Assembly (NCBI GenBank): GCA_038254585.1
Contig: JBBSGA010000069.1
Coordinates: 1 to 21,689, forward strand
Source: JBBSGA01 sp038254585
Lineage (GTDB): Bacteria > Chloroflexota > Chloroflexia > Chloroflexales > Kallotenuaceae
Direction of reading: 5' to 3'
Length of the DNA stretch: 21,689 nt
Shown here: piece after piece, positions 1 through 10,579 of the stretch
How the letters are laid out: the number at the start of each line of letters is the position of its first letter
Numbering within the stretch: position 1 is the first letter of the stretch
Program-made: the position numbers and the translations under genes
The notes under the pieces: generated by a model
The model's input: the letters and a program-made list of their open reading frames with translations, nothing else
Database searches by the model: none
Told to the model about the DNA's origin: nothing

Positions 1-85
1 GTGGGGGGGGGGGGGGGGGGTGGGAGCCCGCCGCGGGGCGGGGGCGCGGCGGCGGGGGGGGGGGCCGCCCCCCCCCCCCCCCGAC
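1..85. other. Low-complexity G/C runs at window edge (probable artefact)
   Basis: Positions 3-20 are 18 consecutive G, 54-64 are 11 G and 68-82 are 15 C, with GC-only filler between. The 54-82 part can fold as a G-run/C-run hairpin just past the metK stop. No gene structure is visible. I read it as a sequencing or assembly artefact at a contig end rather than biology. A very GC-rich terminator cannot be excluded. Confidence 0.6.
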
Positions 86-91
86 TCCGTG

Positions 92-1306
<1,215 letters not shown>

Positions 1307-1308
1307 GA

Positions 1309-2571
<1,263 letters not shown>

Positions 2572-2617
2572 TATATGTATGCACTCCTTGTGTGCTTCCG
2601 GCACATGCCGGACCCAC

Positions 2618-3595
2618 CTATGCCTCTACAGGTCCAACCTCGAGCAGCGCCTCGACCTCAGGCGCGGCGCCAAAATTCTTCCGGTAGCGCTCCACAAATT
2701 CCTGCAGGGTATAGCGATGCTGCTGAGTACCACCCTGCTCAACGGCGTAGACCGCGGTGAGACTCGCGATCCGCCCCACGGCATCCCATGGCAGACCCGC
2801 GAGCATGCCTTTGACGAAGCCGGCTCGGAAGGCATCTCCGGCACCCGTCGGGTCGACGACCTGGCGAGGGCATGCGGCCGGGATCGTAAACTCGTTGTCG
2901 TCAGCATAGATCGACGCACCTTGCTCGCCGCGCGTCACGACGGTCACCGGCACAAGCCTCCGAAGCTCGGGCTCGGATATGCCCAGCTTCTCGGCCATCA
3001 TACCGAACTCGTAGTCATTGCCCGTGAGAACCTTCGCCCCAGAGAAGCCGGCACGCAGCTCGTCAGCACTCATGCGTGGCGCCTGCATCGACGGATCGTA
3101 CAGGTAGGGTATTCCGAGCTCCGTGCACTCCTCGGCATAGCGCGCCATAGCGACCGGGTCGTTCGGAGCGATGACGACCAGATCGACCTTCTGAAGGCGA
3201 CTCGCACTGAACGACAACGTCGACGCGTGGGTCATGGCGCCGGGATAGAAAGCCGTGATCTGGTTATCCTGAAGATCCGTGTTGATGAAGCACGAAGAGG
3301 TGAACTCGCCAGGGATCGGCTTGATCTCGCTCGTGTCGATGCCCTGCTCTTCGAGCCAGGCTCGATACTCGGCGAAGTCCTCGCCGACCGTGCCCATGAC
3401 GATCGGATGCTCGCCAAGCAGCGCCAGGGTATAGGCGATATTCGGGGCCGTTCCACCGCGCTGGCGGCGCATCGATTCCACCAGGAAGCTCACGCTGAGA
3501 ACGTGCATCTTGTCGGGCAGAATGTGATCTTTGAAATGGCCTGGAAAGACCATGATGTAGTCGTAGGCAATCGAGCCGGTTACTACGATACGCAC
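2618..3595 (-). CDS. adoK: Adenosine kinase, PfkB/ribokinase family
   Basis: Predicted to phosphorylate adenosine to AMP, removing the product of AhcY and pulling SAH hydrolysis forward. This is a 325-residue PfkB-fold protein. Its start (TGSIAYDYIMVFPGHF) and the FYPGAM segment (116-121) closely resemble the mycobacterial adenosine kinase rather than the eukaryotic type. It has RGGTAPNIA (46-54) and the ATP/anion-hole signature DPTGAGDAFRAGF (248-260) with the presumed catalytic base Asp254. The start is GTG at 3595, with AAGGAG five bases upstream. It lies 31 bases after the MetE-like gene and before ahcY. A different nucleoside or sugar kinase specificity is possible, but both sequence and neighbours point to adenosine. 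Confidence 0.9.
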   Translation of the reverse strand: MRIVVTGSIAYDYIMVFPGHFKDHILPDKMHVLSVSFLVESMRRQRGGTAPNIAYTLALLGEHPIVMGTVGEDFAEYRAWLEEQGIDTSEIKPIPGEFTSSCFINTDLQDNQITAFYPGAMTHASTLSFSASRLQKVDLVVIAPNDPVAMARYAEECTELGIPYLYDPSMQAPRMSADELRAGFSGAKVLTGNDYEFGMMAEKLGISEPELRRLVPVTVVTRGEQGASIYADDNEFTIPAACPRQVVDPTGAGDAFRAGFVKGMLAGLPWDAVGRIASLTAVYAVEQGGTQQHRYTLQEFVERYRKNFGAAPEVEALLEVGPVEA

Positions 3596-3626
3596 GTGAA
3601 CTCCTTCTCCAAATCGCCGGGCCCAT

Positions 3627-4649
3627 CTAGTCCAGGCCGTACGAATGCCTTAGTAGCCCCGAGAGCTGGCCCGCCATCGCGAGCGCAGCCTCGGCCTCGC
3701 TCGGGTAGAGATGATCGAGGGTATCCTCGGGCATAATCAGCGACGCCGCCACCACGTCCCCGGTGGGCAGGCCGGCGTCGTCGAGAGCTCGCAGGACGGC
3801 CCCAAAGCGGGCCGCCAGACGGCCAACCCGCGCGTGAGCCAATCCTTCCACCGTGTGGGGCACGATACCCCATCCAATCGCCCCACGACGCTCGATGAAG
3901 CGCCGGAGTGCGGGCGCCCACACCTCCACAACGTTGGGAAGTGGCAGCGGCAGCCCGACCACCTCGACCGTCGGACTCTCGATCAGCGCCGGTACATCCG
4001 TCATCTCGCCGACCCACACGGCATGCACACCGGCGGTTCCAGCGAAGGTCTCCTCCAAGATTTGGCGAGCCGCCGGCCAGTCGACGGGCGAGAAAGGCGA
4101 GCCGACGACATCCAGATAGGGCTCGTACAACCAGTACAACCCTGTCCGCGCGCTCCGCCCGATCACGCCCTGCAGCCACTGTAGTCGGAGATACAGGTGC
4201 TTGACCAGTGCGTCGATCAGTAAGCCGTCGACCAGCGCCGGCGTACCATCCTCGTCAACCAGTCGCAGCGCTAAGCTGATCGGTCCCATCAGCATGGTAC
4301 TGATCGCTTCGGCGCGCTTGATCTGTGCTTCGCGCAGGTTCCAATCATCGAGAGCCGCGAGGTCCAGCGCTCGGCTCTCCACGTCGTTGCGCAGGTAGGC
4401 CAGGTAGAGATCGTCGAGCGACGCGTGTGCACTCGAGAGATCGAGGTGTAGCTGGTCCATGGCGATGATCGCGCCGCCGAAGCCGTCCGCCGCCAGCGTC
4501 GCCGGATCCTCGCCATCGGACGCCAGAAGCGGCAGCGGGAGCATGACCGGCAAGTGGCGCACACAGGCGTCCCAGGCTGCATGCGACGTCGAATGCGGCA
4601 GTGCGCCGAATGCCGCCGGCAAACAGTTGGGGCGAAACGGCAGCGGCAT
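3627..4649 (-). CDS. MetE/UROD-like fold protein, possible methionine synthase relative
   Basis: A 340-residue protein. Its start, with FGALPHSTSHAAWDAC at 14-29, matches the 'GS-PH-D' opening of a family related to cobalamin-independent methionine synthase and uroporphyrinogen decarboxylase. A VHAVWVGEMTD block (208-218) sits where MetE proteins carry the HxC zinc ligands, but neither ligand is present, and the only cysteines are C9 and C29. The fold is therefore plausible, but canonical zinc-dependent homocysteine methylation is doubtful. The ATG at 4649 has GGGAG five bases upstream. It is the first intact gene of the SAM-cycle operon, so a role in methionine or methyl metabolism is inferred from context. 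No signal peptide or membrane segment is seen. Confidence 0.7.
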   Translation of the reverse strand: MPLPFRPNCLPAAFGALPHSTSHAAWDACVRHLPVMLPLPLLASDGEDPATLAADGFGGAIIAMDQLHLDLSSAHASLDDLYLAYLRNDVESRALDLAALDDWNLREAQIKRAEAISTMLMGPISLALRLVDEDGTPALVDGLLIDALVKHLYLRLQWLQGVIGRSARTGLYWLYEPYLDVVGSPFSPVDWPAARQILEETFAGTAGVHAVWVGEMTDVPALIESPTVEVVGLPLPLPNVVEVWAPALRRFIERRGAIGWGIVPHTVEGLAHARVGRLAARFGAVLRALDDAGLPTGDVVAASLIMPEDTLDHLYPSEAEAALAMAGQLSGLLRHSYGLD

Positions 4650-4685
4650 GCGATCTCCCGGCGACCCAAATTGCCACAGCGCGCT

Positions 4686-4947
4686 TTACTGCCACACCGG
4701 CATACGTACGTCGCCCAGCCGCGGACCAGCCACGACGACGGCGAAGAAGCGCGGCAAGCTCGCGGCAAACGGCGGTCGCACGACACCTTGCTCGGTGATA
4801 ATAGCGTTGATCAGGGTATGCGGCATCGCATCAAAGGCGGGATGAGCAGCTCTGACCCCCGTCGGCGCCATCGGCTCGCCGTGGAAGCTTGATCTGCTCG
4901 ATCAAGCAAACCTTACCTGCTTCCCACCATATCGTCTCTAATTCCAT
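4686..4947 (-). pseudogene. mtnA: mtnA remnant: N- and C-terminal ends joined out of frame
   Basis: MtnA isomerises 5-methylthioribose-1-phosphate in methionine salvage and is normally about 340-370 residues. Here an ATG at 4947 opens a frame reading MELETIWWEAGKVCLIEQIK then LP, the usual MtnA start, but it runs out at a stop at 4831. A second frame (open from about 4901, ATG at 4871) reads GEPMAPTGVRAAHPAFD followed by an INAIITEQGVVRPPF stretch, the usual MtnA C-terminus, ending at 4686. The two meet near 4875-4890, so roughly 250 codons are missing and the join is out of frame. It sits directly behind the SAM-I riboswitch terminator as the first gene of the operon. An assembly deletion is possible, so read mapping across the join matters. 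Confidence 0.75.
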
Positions 4948-4952
4948 CGCCC

Positions 4953-4982
4953 AAAAAGAAAGGCCACTCGAAACGAGAGGCC
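4953..4982 (-). terminator. Intrinsic terminator of the SAM riboswitch
   Basis: On the minus strand GGCC-T-CTCG, loop TTT, CGAG-T-GGCC is followed by TTTCTTTTT. The ascending arm (CTCTCGT) can instead pair with ATGAGAG, the 3' side of riboswitch helix P1, with one G-U pair. That gives the terminator/antiterminator choice expected of a SAM-off switch. Confidence 0.88.
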
Positions 4983-4997
4983 GTCTGGCTACTGTCT

Positions 4998-5137
4998 CTC
5001 ATCTTTCGACGTGGCTCAAAGCCAGCCGCAGGATTTGGCACCTTCCGGAGCGGCGCCTCAGCCGGTTCTATGTGGCTGGGCTACGCTGCGGGGTTGCCGG
5101 GCTTCATCGGGCCAGTCCCTCCACCCTTCGCAATGAG
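4998..5137 (-). ncRNA. SAM-I (S-box) riboswitch aptamer
   Basis: The minus strand carries the conserved S-box blocks in order: P1 5' side CTCAT (5137-5133), then GGTGGAGGGACTGGCCC, then GATGAAGCCCGGCAACC, then GGTGCCAAATCCTGC, and a GAAAGATGAGAG segment whose ATGAG closes P1. These match the SAM-I class by eye. It is transcribed from the promoter at 5162-5190, and an intrinsic terminator follows 15 bases after P1. The genes downstream are those of the SAM cycle, the usual regulon. SAM binding should stabilise P1, free the terminator and stop transcription. Confidence 0.95.
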
Positions 5138-5161
5138 TCTGCGCTATTCAATTTGGCAGCG

Positions 5162-5190
5162 ATTATAGCATAGGAGTGCGGCCCGTGCAA
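5162..5190 (-). promoter_or_regulatory. Sigma-70-type promoter of the SAM-cycle operon
   Basis: The -35 box TTGCAC (5190-5185) and the -10 box TATAAT (5167-5162) are 17 bases apart on the minus strand. The expected start is near 5155, about 18 bases before riboswitch helix P1. Confidence 0.85.
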
Positions 5191-5246
5191 CCGCGGCACG
5201 ACCCTGCGACCCTGTTCAGGCTGGAAGGGTGGCGGCGCAGCACAGT

Positions 5247-7520
5247 TCAGTCTTCAGCCCGCAAAGCGTCTGTACCCTGCTTAGGCAAGCACGGCCCAGG
5301 CCCCCAGAAGACCGCCCCGCCCAGCCGCTCCTGCTCCAGCCGTATCTGCTCCCAGAGCTCGTGGAAGAAATGGACGCCATCATCGCCGGCTGCATACTCC
5401 GCGGAGAGGTCTGTGCGGGCATCCGGGAAATGGGCATGCGCGTCGACGTCGCAGCCGCTGTGCGTGACGATCAGCCGGTCGCGTGCCCGCGTGAGCGCGA
5501 CATACCAGATCGAGCGCTCCTCGTTGCGTGCCCTCCGCCGCAGATCGCGGCGCAGATCGGCCAGCGGATCGGGTGCGTCGCCTCTGGCGGCGGCCCGACC
5601 ATCGCTGATCACCAGCTTCCACACCTCATCCCACAGGACATGCTCGACCTGGCCCGAGCGTTGCGACGGTAAGCTCGTGTCGACGACGCAGACGACCTTC
5701 CACTCGCGTCCTTTCGCACCATGGATCGTCGACACTTCGACCGCATCCAGGGCAGGGGCATGTGGGATAGGCTCGTCCGGCTGCTCCGCCACCGCGCGCC
5801 CCAGGCGCTCCGCATACGCGCCGATGCTCAGCTCCGGACGCATGGCGCCCCATTGGTCCGCCAACTCGATCAGCTTATCGAGGTCGCGCAGAGCCTGTTC
5901 GTCTCCAGCGTCGTGCGCCCAGCCCCGTAATCCCGCGGCAGAGAAGAGCCAGGTCAGAAAGCTGCCGGGGGAGAAAAGAAGCATTCGGGCGCGCGCGATC
6001 CGGTAGAGCGTCCGAAAGGCCCCGAGCCGATCGAGCACCGCGGCGCGCATCGGCAGATCGTCCGGCACGCCGACGGAGCCCACGAGCCAGCCCGCGGCCG
6101 ATCGCCCGGCCTGCACGCTCTGATCGACAGACGGCCAGCAAAGCAGCCGAGGATCGAGTCCCACGAGTGGGCTTTCCAGAAGATGCGTAGCGGCGAAGTT
6201 ATCGTCCGGATCGACGAGAAACTGGAGCAGCGACGCGACCAGACGCACCACCGGCCGGTGGAAGAAGCCGGAGCCGCCGCCCACTACATATGGCACACCG
6301 GCCTCGCGAAGAGCAGCCGTAAAGGTTGGGAGGTGAGTTCTGGCACGCATGAGCAGCGCGATCTCGCTCGCGTGGACGCCGGAGGCGATCAGATGCTCGA
6401 TCTCCGCGGCGACGAAGAGTGCCTCGCCCTGCAGATCCGGAAGTAGGTGCAGTGATACCTCGGGGGCCGCTCCCAGTACAGGATCATGCTCCTCCGCCGC
6501 GCGCGCGGCCACCAGCGGCTCTTCCCAAGCAAGCTCTGTACGGAGCAGCGAGAGGTTGGCCACCGCGCAAATGGCCGGCCGGCTCCGATAATTCTGGCTG
6601 AGTGGCTGACTCAGGTATGTCCGCTGCGAGTCATAAGGAAACTGCCGCAGACTATCCGGCCGCGCCGAGCGCCAGCCATAGATTGCCTGCCGGGGATCGC
6701 CCACGACCGTGACACTGCTCCAGTCGGGACGGAGCCACGCCAGGAGCTCAAGCTGAGCTGGGTTCGTATCCTGAAACTCGTCGACCATCACGACCGCAAA
6801 CTGCCGGGAGAGGTCCGGCCGCAACGCGAGCAGGCGGGTAGCCGCGCCGATCTGCTCATCGTAGTCGAGCACGCCGGCCCGGCGGAGGTGGCCGCCGTAA
6901 GTCTCATAGAGATGCGCGACGAGCGGCTCCAGCTGTGCGCGCTCGCCTGCGAAGAGCCGCTGCTGCTGCTGCTCGAGCTGTGGGTGTGGCCCAAGCTCGC
7001 CGGGCGTCGCGCCGCTCGCCCGCAGACGATCCATCACGGCACGAGCTTTGGCCCATGCCTCGCCGTTGTCCCAACGGTAGCTCGTGTGATCGAGCGGCCG
7101 GTATGCGCTTCGCTCGAAGTCCTCCTCCCACGCGTCGACGATCTGCTGGAGCAGATCCTGGCGCTCGGGCTCGTCCAGGCGCCCAGGCGCGGGAGGCAAG
7201 CCCGCGGCCCAGCCCCACTGACGAATAAGGCGCATTGCAAAGCCGTGAAACGTATGGCACCAGAGATCGATGAGCTCGTGCGGGGGTAGTGCAAGCTGCG
7301 ATGCGGCGAGCCGCAACCTGACTCGCTCCCGCATCTCGGCCGCGGCGTCCTCTGTGAAGGTCAGCAGCACGATCTGCGACGGCGCGATCCCACCGCGGAC
7401 AAGCTCCACGAAACGCGCGGCCAGCGTCTCGGTCTTGCCGGTGCCAGCGCCGGCCACAACCTTCACCGCGAGGGCTCCCGAGGCACCCGCGACGACCTCT
7501 TGCTGCTCGTTAAGTGGCAC
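5247..7520 (-). CDS. UvrD/Rep-type superfamily 1 DNA helicase
   Basis: ATP-driven 3'-5' DNA translocase of 757 residues. The helicase motifs are all visible: AGAGTGKT (Walker A, 23-30), VDEFQDT (246-252), GDPRQAIYGWR (274-284), STIHGAKGREWK (motif V) and ALTRARDR (motif VI, 675-682). The roughly 75 residues after motif VI hold no PD-(D/E)XK nuclease, unlike AddA or RecB. The GTG at 7520 is chosen because an in-frame stop lies shortly upstream and LNEQQ precedes the first motif at normal spacing; the ribosome-binding site is weak. It follows the AddB-like gene by 27 bases on the same strand. The pair probably forms an end-processing complex for recombinational repair. PcrA/UvrD-like solo function is the alternative. 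Confidence 0.93.
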   Translation of the reverse strand: MPLNEQQEVVAGASGALAVKVVAGAGTGKTETLAARFVELVRGGIAPSQIVLLTFTEDAAAEMRERVRLRLAASQLALPPHELIDLWCHTFHGFAMRLIRQWGWAAGLPPAPGRLDEPERQDLLQQIVDAWEEDFERSAYRPLDHTSYRWDNGEAWAKARAVMDRLRASGATPGELGPHPQLEQQQQRLFAGERAQLEPLVAHLYETYGGHLRRAGVLDYDEQIGAATRLLALRPDLSRQFAVVMVDEFQDTNPAQLELLAWLRPDWSSVTVVGDPRQAIYGWRSARPDSLRQFPYDSQRTYLSQPLSQNYRSRPAICAVANLSLLRTELAWEEPLVAARAAEEHDPVLGAAPEVSLHLLPDLQGEALFVAAEIEHLIASGVHASEIALLMRARTHLPTFTAALREAGVPYVVGGGSGFFHRPVVRLVASLLQFLVDPDDNFAATHLLESPLVGLDPRLLCWPSVDQSVQAGRSAAGWLVGSVGVPDDLPMRAAVLDRLGAFRTLYRIARARMLLFSPGSFLTWLFSAAGLRGWAHDAGDEQALRDLDKLIELADQWGAMRPELSIGAYAERLGRAVAEQPDEPIPHAPALDAVEVSTIHGAKGREWKVVCVVDTSLPSQRSGQVEHVLWDEVWKLVISDGRAAARGDAPDPLADLRRDLRRRARNEERSIWYVALTRARDRLIVTHSGCDVDAHAHFPDARTDLSAEYAAGDDGVHFFHELWEQIRLEQERLGGAVFWGPGPCLPKQGTDALRAED

Positions 7521-7547
7521 GTAGTGCGGCTCCGAGCTTGACCATGA

Positions 7548-10490
7548 TCATACCCGCGGCGCAGGGCAGATCGTGCGGAAAGGGCAGCCGCGGCAGGTTC
7601 GCCCTCCTTCGCGCGGATCGGGCTCGATATTGCCGCTACGCATTCCGGCGACGGCGACGAGCGCGCGCTCCACAATCTGCTCGAGCTGGTCGCGGCAGAC
7701 GAGGCCCACCGCAGCTGAGCGGCTCGATCCACTGCTACATGCGACACAGCCCGGCTCGTGATCTACGATACGGATCAGGCGCCGGCCTTTGTCGGAGAGC
7801 TTGCCTTTCGCCGTGTAGAGCTCCAGCGGAAAGATCAGCCCGACCTCGGCCACCCGCTCGCCGCCGGCAGCCGCAAGCGTCTCCGACGAGCCGCGCTCGA
7901 CGGCCAGCGCGTAGAGTGGCAACTGAAGATCCGATGGACGCCAGGCAGCGCGGTCGTCATCTGCTGCGGGCGGCGCAAACTTTGCCAGCAACTCCTTGAT
8001 CGACGGGCTATGGCTCCCGAGCTTGTAGTCGAGGATGATCAGGCCATCGGGACTCCTGTCGACCCGATCGACCGTTCCGTGCAACTCGACATCCGGCGCC
8101 ATCCGCCAGCTAAAGGAGGTTTCGGCCGCGAGGAAGTGCACGCCGGCCCGCGAGGAGGTCCGGTCGGCCTCAACAACCTGTGCAACTGCCTTCTCCGCGA
8201 GGTGCCGGAACGCGGCTTCACGCAGCCGCGTTCCGAAGCGGCGGTCGCGCTTCGGCCAGTGGGCGTCCACGAGACGCGGGATCGCGGGGGCATCGTCCCC
8301 GGTAGTTTTTAAATCGCGCAGGGCTGCATGGACGACCTGGCCGAGCGCCTGCCGCGCTGAAGAGGCGACGTCGTAGAGCTTGAGCTCGCGCGCGTAGAAA
8401 TACTGCCGCGGACACTGCAGGAAATTCTCGATCGCCGAGGGCGAGGTCGTAAACAAGGTCGACACGGGCAGCTTTAGATCGTCGAGAGCGGACGGCCTTG
8501 AGCTAAGCATGGAGACCACGCTTCCTGGACGAACGCTGCCGGGATCGCCCTGTCCTGCCTTTGTCAACGCCGGCAGATCGACGATCAGCGGGGAGAGCAC
8601 CGGCGAAGGCAGTCGCCGCCGGCCATCGCGATCGGTCCTGCTCCATGAGAGAACAAGGGTTTGCCGAGCACGGCCCACGGCCCGGCGCAGCAAGGCTTCG
8701 GCCGCCTCCCAGCGCGCAGCCCGGTCGCCGGCATCAGGTACGACAAAGCCGGGAAGCCGGTCGAAGGCCTCGACGAAGGAGTCTGAGCTGGCCCACGGCA
8801 GCGGCGCCGGCTTCGTCGGAAGCACGTCCTCATTCAGCCCTGCGATCCATACCGTCGCCGCGGAGCAGCCGCCGAGCTCTTCGGGACGCCAGATCCGCAC
8901 CGCGTCGGCAAGCCGGGGTGTGATCGGCTCGACCAGCCCTTGGCTCGACGCCAGCACCTCCACGGCCTCGCTGCCACCAAGAACGTTGCCAAGCGCCGCG
9001 CGCACCTGCTCGGACCGCTCCAGGAAGAGGAGCCAGCGATCGAGCAGGGCCTCATCCGCTGCGACCGCCCATGGCTCCAGCGCCGGCGCCGTCTGCTCCC
9101 GAGCACGCGCCCGCAGATCGAGGCGGTCGAGCCACGCGCGCAGCTTCGCACTCGACGACATCGCGACCGCACGAAGATCCGCTGTCACTTCCGCGATCTG
9201 TTGCAGCCTCAGCCGTCCAACCTCTGAGAGAGCCTCCGGCCAGCTACGCTCCGCTAGCCAAAGCGATTCGGACACGGCCGGCCCGACCGAGCCCGCGGGC
9301 TGGCCTCCTAGGGCGCCCACGAGCAGGCGGGTGTCGCCGGACGGCAATCCGAGCACGGGATGTCTGAGAAACGCAGTGAGCTCGCCTGGCGCGAATGGAA
9401 CACCTGCCAGGAGTCGCATCCCGGCCAGCACGAGGGGCGCGATCGCCAGGGTATAGGCATCGCGCGCCTCCATCCCCTCGACCGCGATATCCCACTCGGG
9501 TAGGGTACGCCGCACGAGCGGCACCAGCGCCGGATCGAAGCAGACGACGGCGTAATCCGATAGGCAAGATAGGCAAGGCCCGCCCCGGCGTGCGGCGATG
9601 AACTGTGCGATGGCTTCGACCTCACGAGCGGGCGTGAGGCATTCGGCATAGCGTGTGTCGCACGGCCGAGGCGAGGAGCTAATCCCGGCCGCCTCCCTGT
9701 CCGGCACAAGCCCCAGCCTCACACACCAGTTCGCGAGAAAACGGATCTGCGGGTCGTCGCTCCAAGACGCTGGCGTTGTGGTGGAAGCCGCGATCACCAT
9801 CGTATCGAGGCCGGCGAGCGCCTGCACCAGGAGCAGCTCGGAGGGGCGAAATAGGTCGAGGTCGTCGACCAAGATGGCGCGTGGAGCAACCGCCGCGCGA
9901 ACTTCCGGCTCCCGCAGCACGTCAATCGTCCGTGGCAGCACCTCCTGAAAGGCGACGAGGCCCAGCTGCCGCCCGAGCGCTAGATACAGCCGGTAGGTCT
10001 CCCACAACTCCGCCAGGGGAGCCTCGGCAGGTACGTGCGAGGCCAATCGCTCCGCATCTGCTGTGCCGGCCCACTCGGCAAAAGCGTCGAACACACGGGC
10101 AAGCCAATCCAGAGCGCCGGGCGCTGTGCCGTAACGGGCGTACAACGTCTCCGGGCCAGATGCCTCGACCCACACTCGGCGCATCAGCATTCGGCGGTCA
10201 AGCGCCGAGACAATGTCGCCGCTCGTCCATTCCTGTGGAAGATGTGCGGCGGCAGGAAATTGCTGAAGAATAGAGACCGCGCGGTGGCGCACGTCGGCCG
10301 TGGGTATATCACGGCCGAGGCGTTCGTGCAGCAAATCGCGCAGGCCGCGCACGGCGGGACGATGTATGGAGAGCGCCAGTATCTCGGCGCTGTCGAATCC
10401 GGAGGTAAGCAGCTCGGCCGCCGAATCGACGAGCGCCGCCGTCTTGCCGCAGCCGTGGCCGCCCCAGATCAGACGGCGGATAGGGTGCAT
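7548..10490 (-). CDS. AddB-like PD-(D/E)XK exonuclease with Fe-S cluster
   Basis: A 980-residue RecB-family nuclease subunit. The N-terminus has a Walker A GGHGCGKT (10-17) and a Walker B-like ILVDDLD (206-212) in place of the DExx of an active helicase. The C-terminal nuclease shows GTVDRVD (805-811), ILDYK (819-823) and QLPLY (856-860). Four cysteines, C693 in QCPRQYF plus C966, C969 and C975 in CRGCPFRTIC, match the split C...CxxCxxxxxC iron-sulphur staple of AddB. It begins with ATG at 10490 and is followed after 27 bases by a UvrD-type helicase, a layout recalling AddAB. A TATAAT box lies 27 bases upstream (10517-10522). I expect DNA end resection in recombination. I do not assign addB because family and partner structure differ from the classical pair. 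Confidence 0.85.
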   Translation of the reverse strand: MHPIRRLIWGGHGCGKTAALVDSAAELLTSGFDSAEILALSIHRPAVRGLRDLLHERLGRDIPTADVRHRAVSILQQFPAAAHLPQEWTSGDIVSALDRRMLMRRVWVEASGPETLYARYGTAPGALDWLARVFDAFAEWAGTADAERLASHVPAEAPLAELWETYRLYLALGRQLGLVAFQEVLPRTIDVLREPEVRAAVAPRAILVDDLDLFRPSELLLVQALAGLDTMVIAASTTTPASWSDDPQIRFLANWCVRLGLVPDREAAGISSSPRPCDTRYAECLTPAREVEAIAQFIAARRGGPCLSCLSDYAVVCFDPALVPLVRRTLPEWDIAVEGMEARDAYTLAIAPLVLAGMRLLAGVPFAPGELTAFLRHPVLGLPSGDTRLLVGALGGQPAGSVGPAVSESLWLAERSWPEALSEVGRLRLQQIAEVTADLRAVAMSSSAKLRAWLDRLDLRARAREQTAPALEPWAVAADEALLDRWLLFLERSEQVRAALGNVLGGSEAVEVLASSQGLVEPITPRLADAVRIWRPEELGGCSAATVWIAGLNEDVLPTKPAPLPWASSDSFVEAFDRLPGFVVPDAGDRAARWEAAEALLRRAVGRARQTLVLSWSRTDRDGRRRLPSPVLSPLIVDLPALTKAGQGDPGSVRPGSVVSMLSSRPSALDDLKLPVSTLFTTSPSAIENFLQCPRQYFYARELKLYDVASSARQALGQVVHAALRDLKTTGDDAPAIPRLVDAHWPKRDRRFGTRLREAAFRHLAEKAVAQVVEADRTSSRAGVHFLAAETSFSWRMAPDVELHGTVDRVDRSPDGLIILDYKLGSHSPSIKELLAKFAPPAADDDRAAWRPSDLQLPLYALAVERGSSETLAAAGGERVAEVGLIFPLELYTAKGKLSDKGRRLIRIVDHEPGCVACSSGSSRSAAVGLVCRDQLEQIVERALVAVAGMRSGNIEPDPREGGRTCRGCPFRTICPAPRV

Positions 10491-10516
10491 ACGATCGCTT
10501 TTCTCGCTAGATCGTG

Positions 10517-10549
10517 ATTATACACGGCGGACAGAGCGCTTGGTATACT
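10517..10549. promoter_or_regulatory. Divergent -10 elements between the nuclease and stress-protein genes
   Basis: A minus-strand TATAAT (10522-10517) faces the AddB-like gene and a plus-strand TATACT (10544-10549) faces the stress-protein gene. Neither has a convincing -35 box at 16-18 bases, so exact promoters are uncertain. The 89-base gap must carry both. Confidence 0.5.
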
Positions 10550-10579
10550 CTTTGCAACCCTACCCCTGAGGAGGCTCAC

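Noticed and set aside
8509..9456. A 315-codon plus-strand frame
   Set aside because: It is a Ser/Arg/Ala-rich shadow of the AddB-like gene, with no start signal and no recognisable motif.
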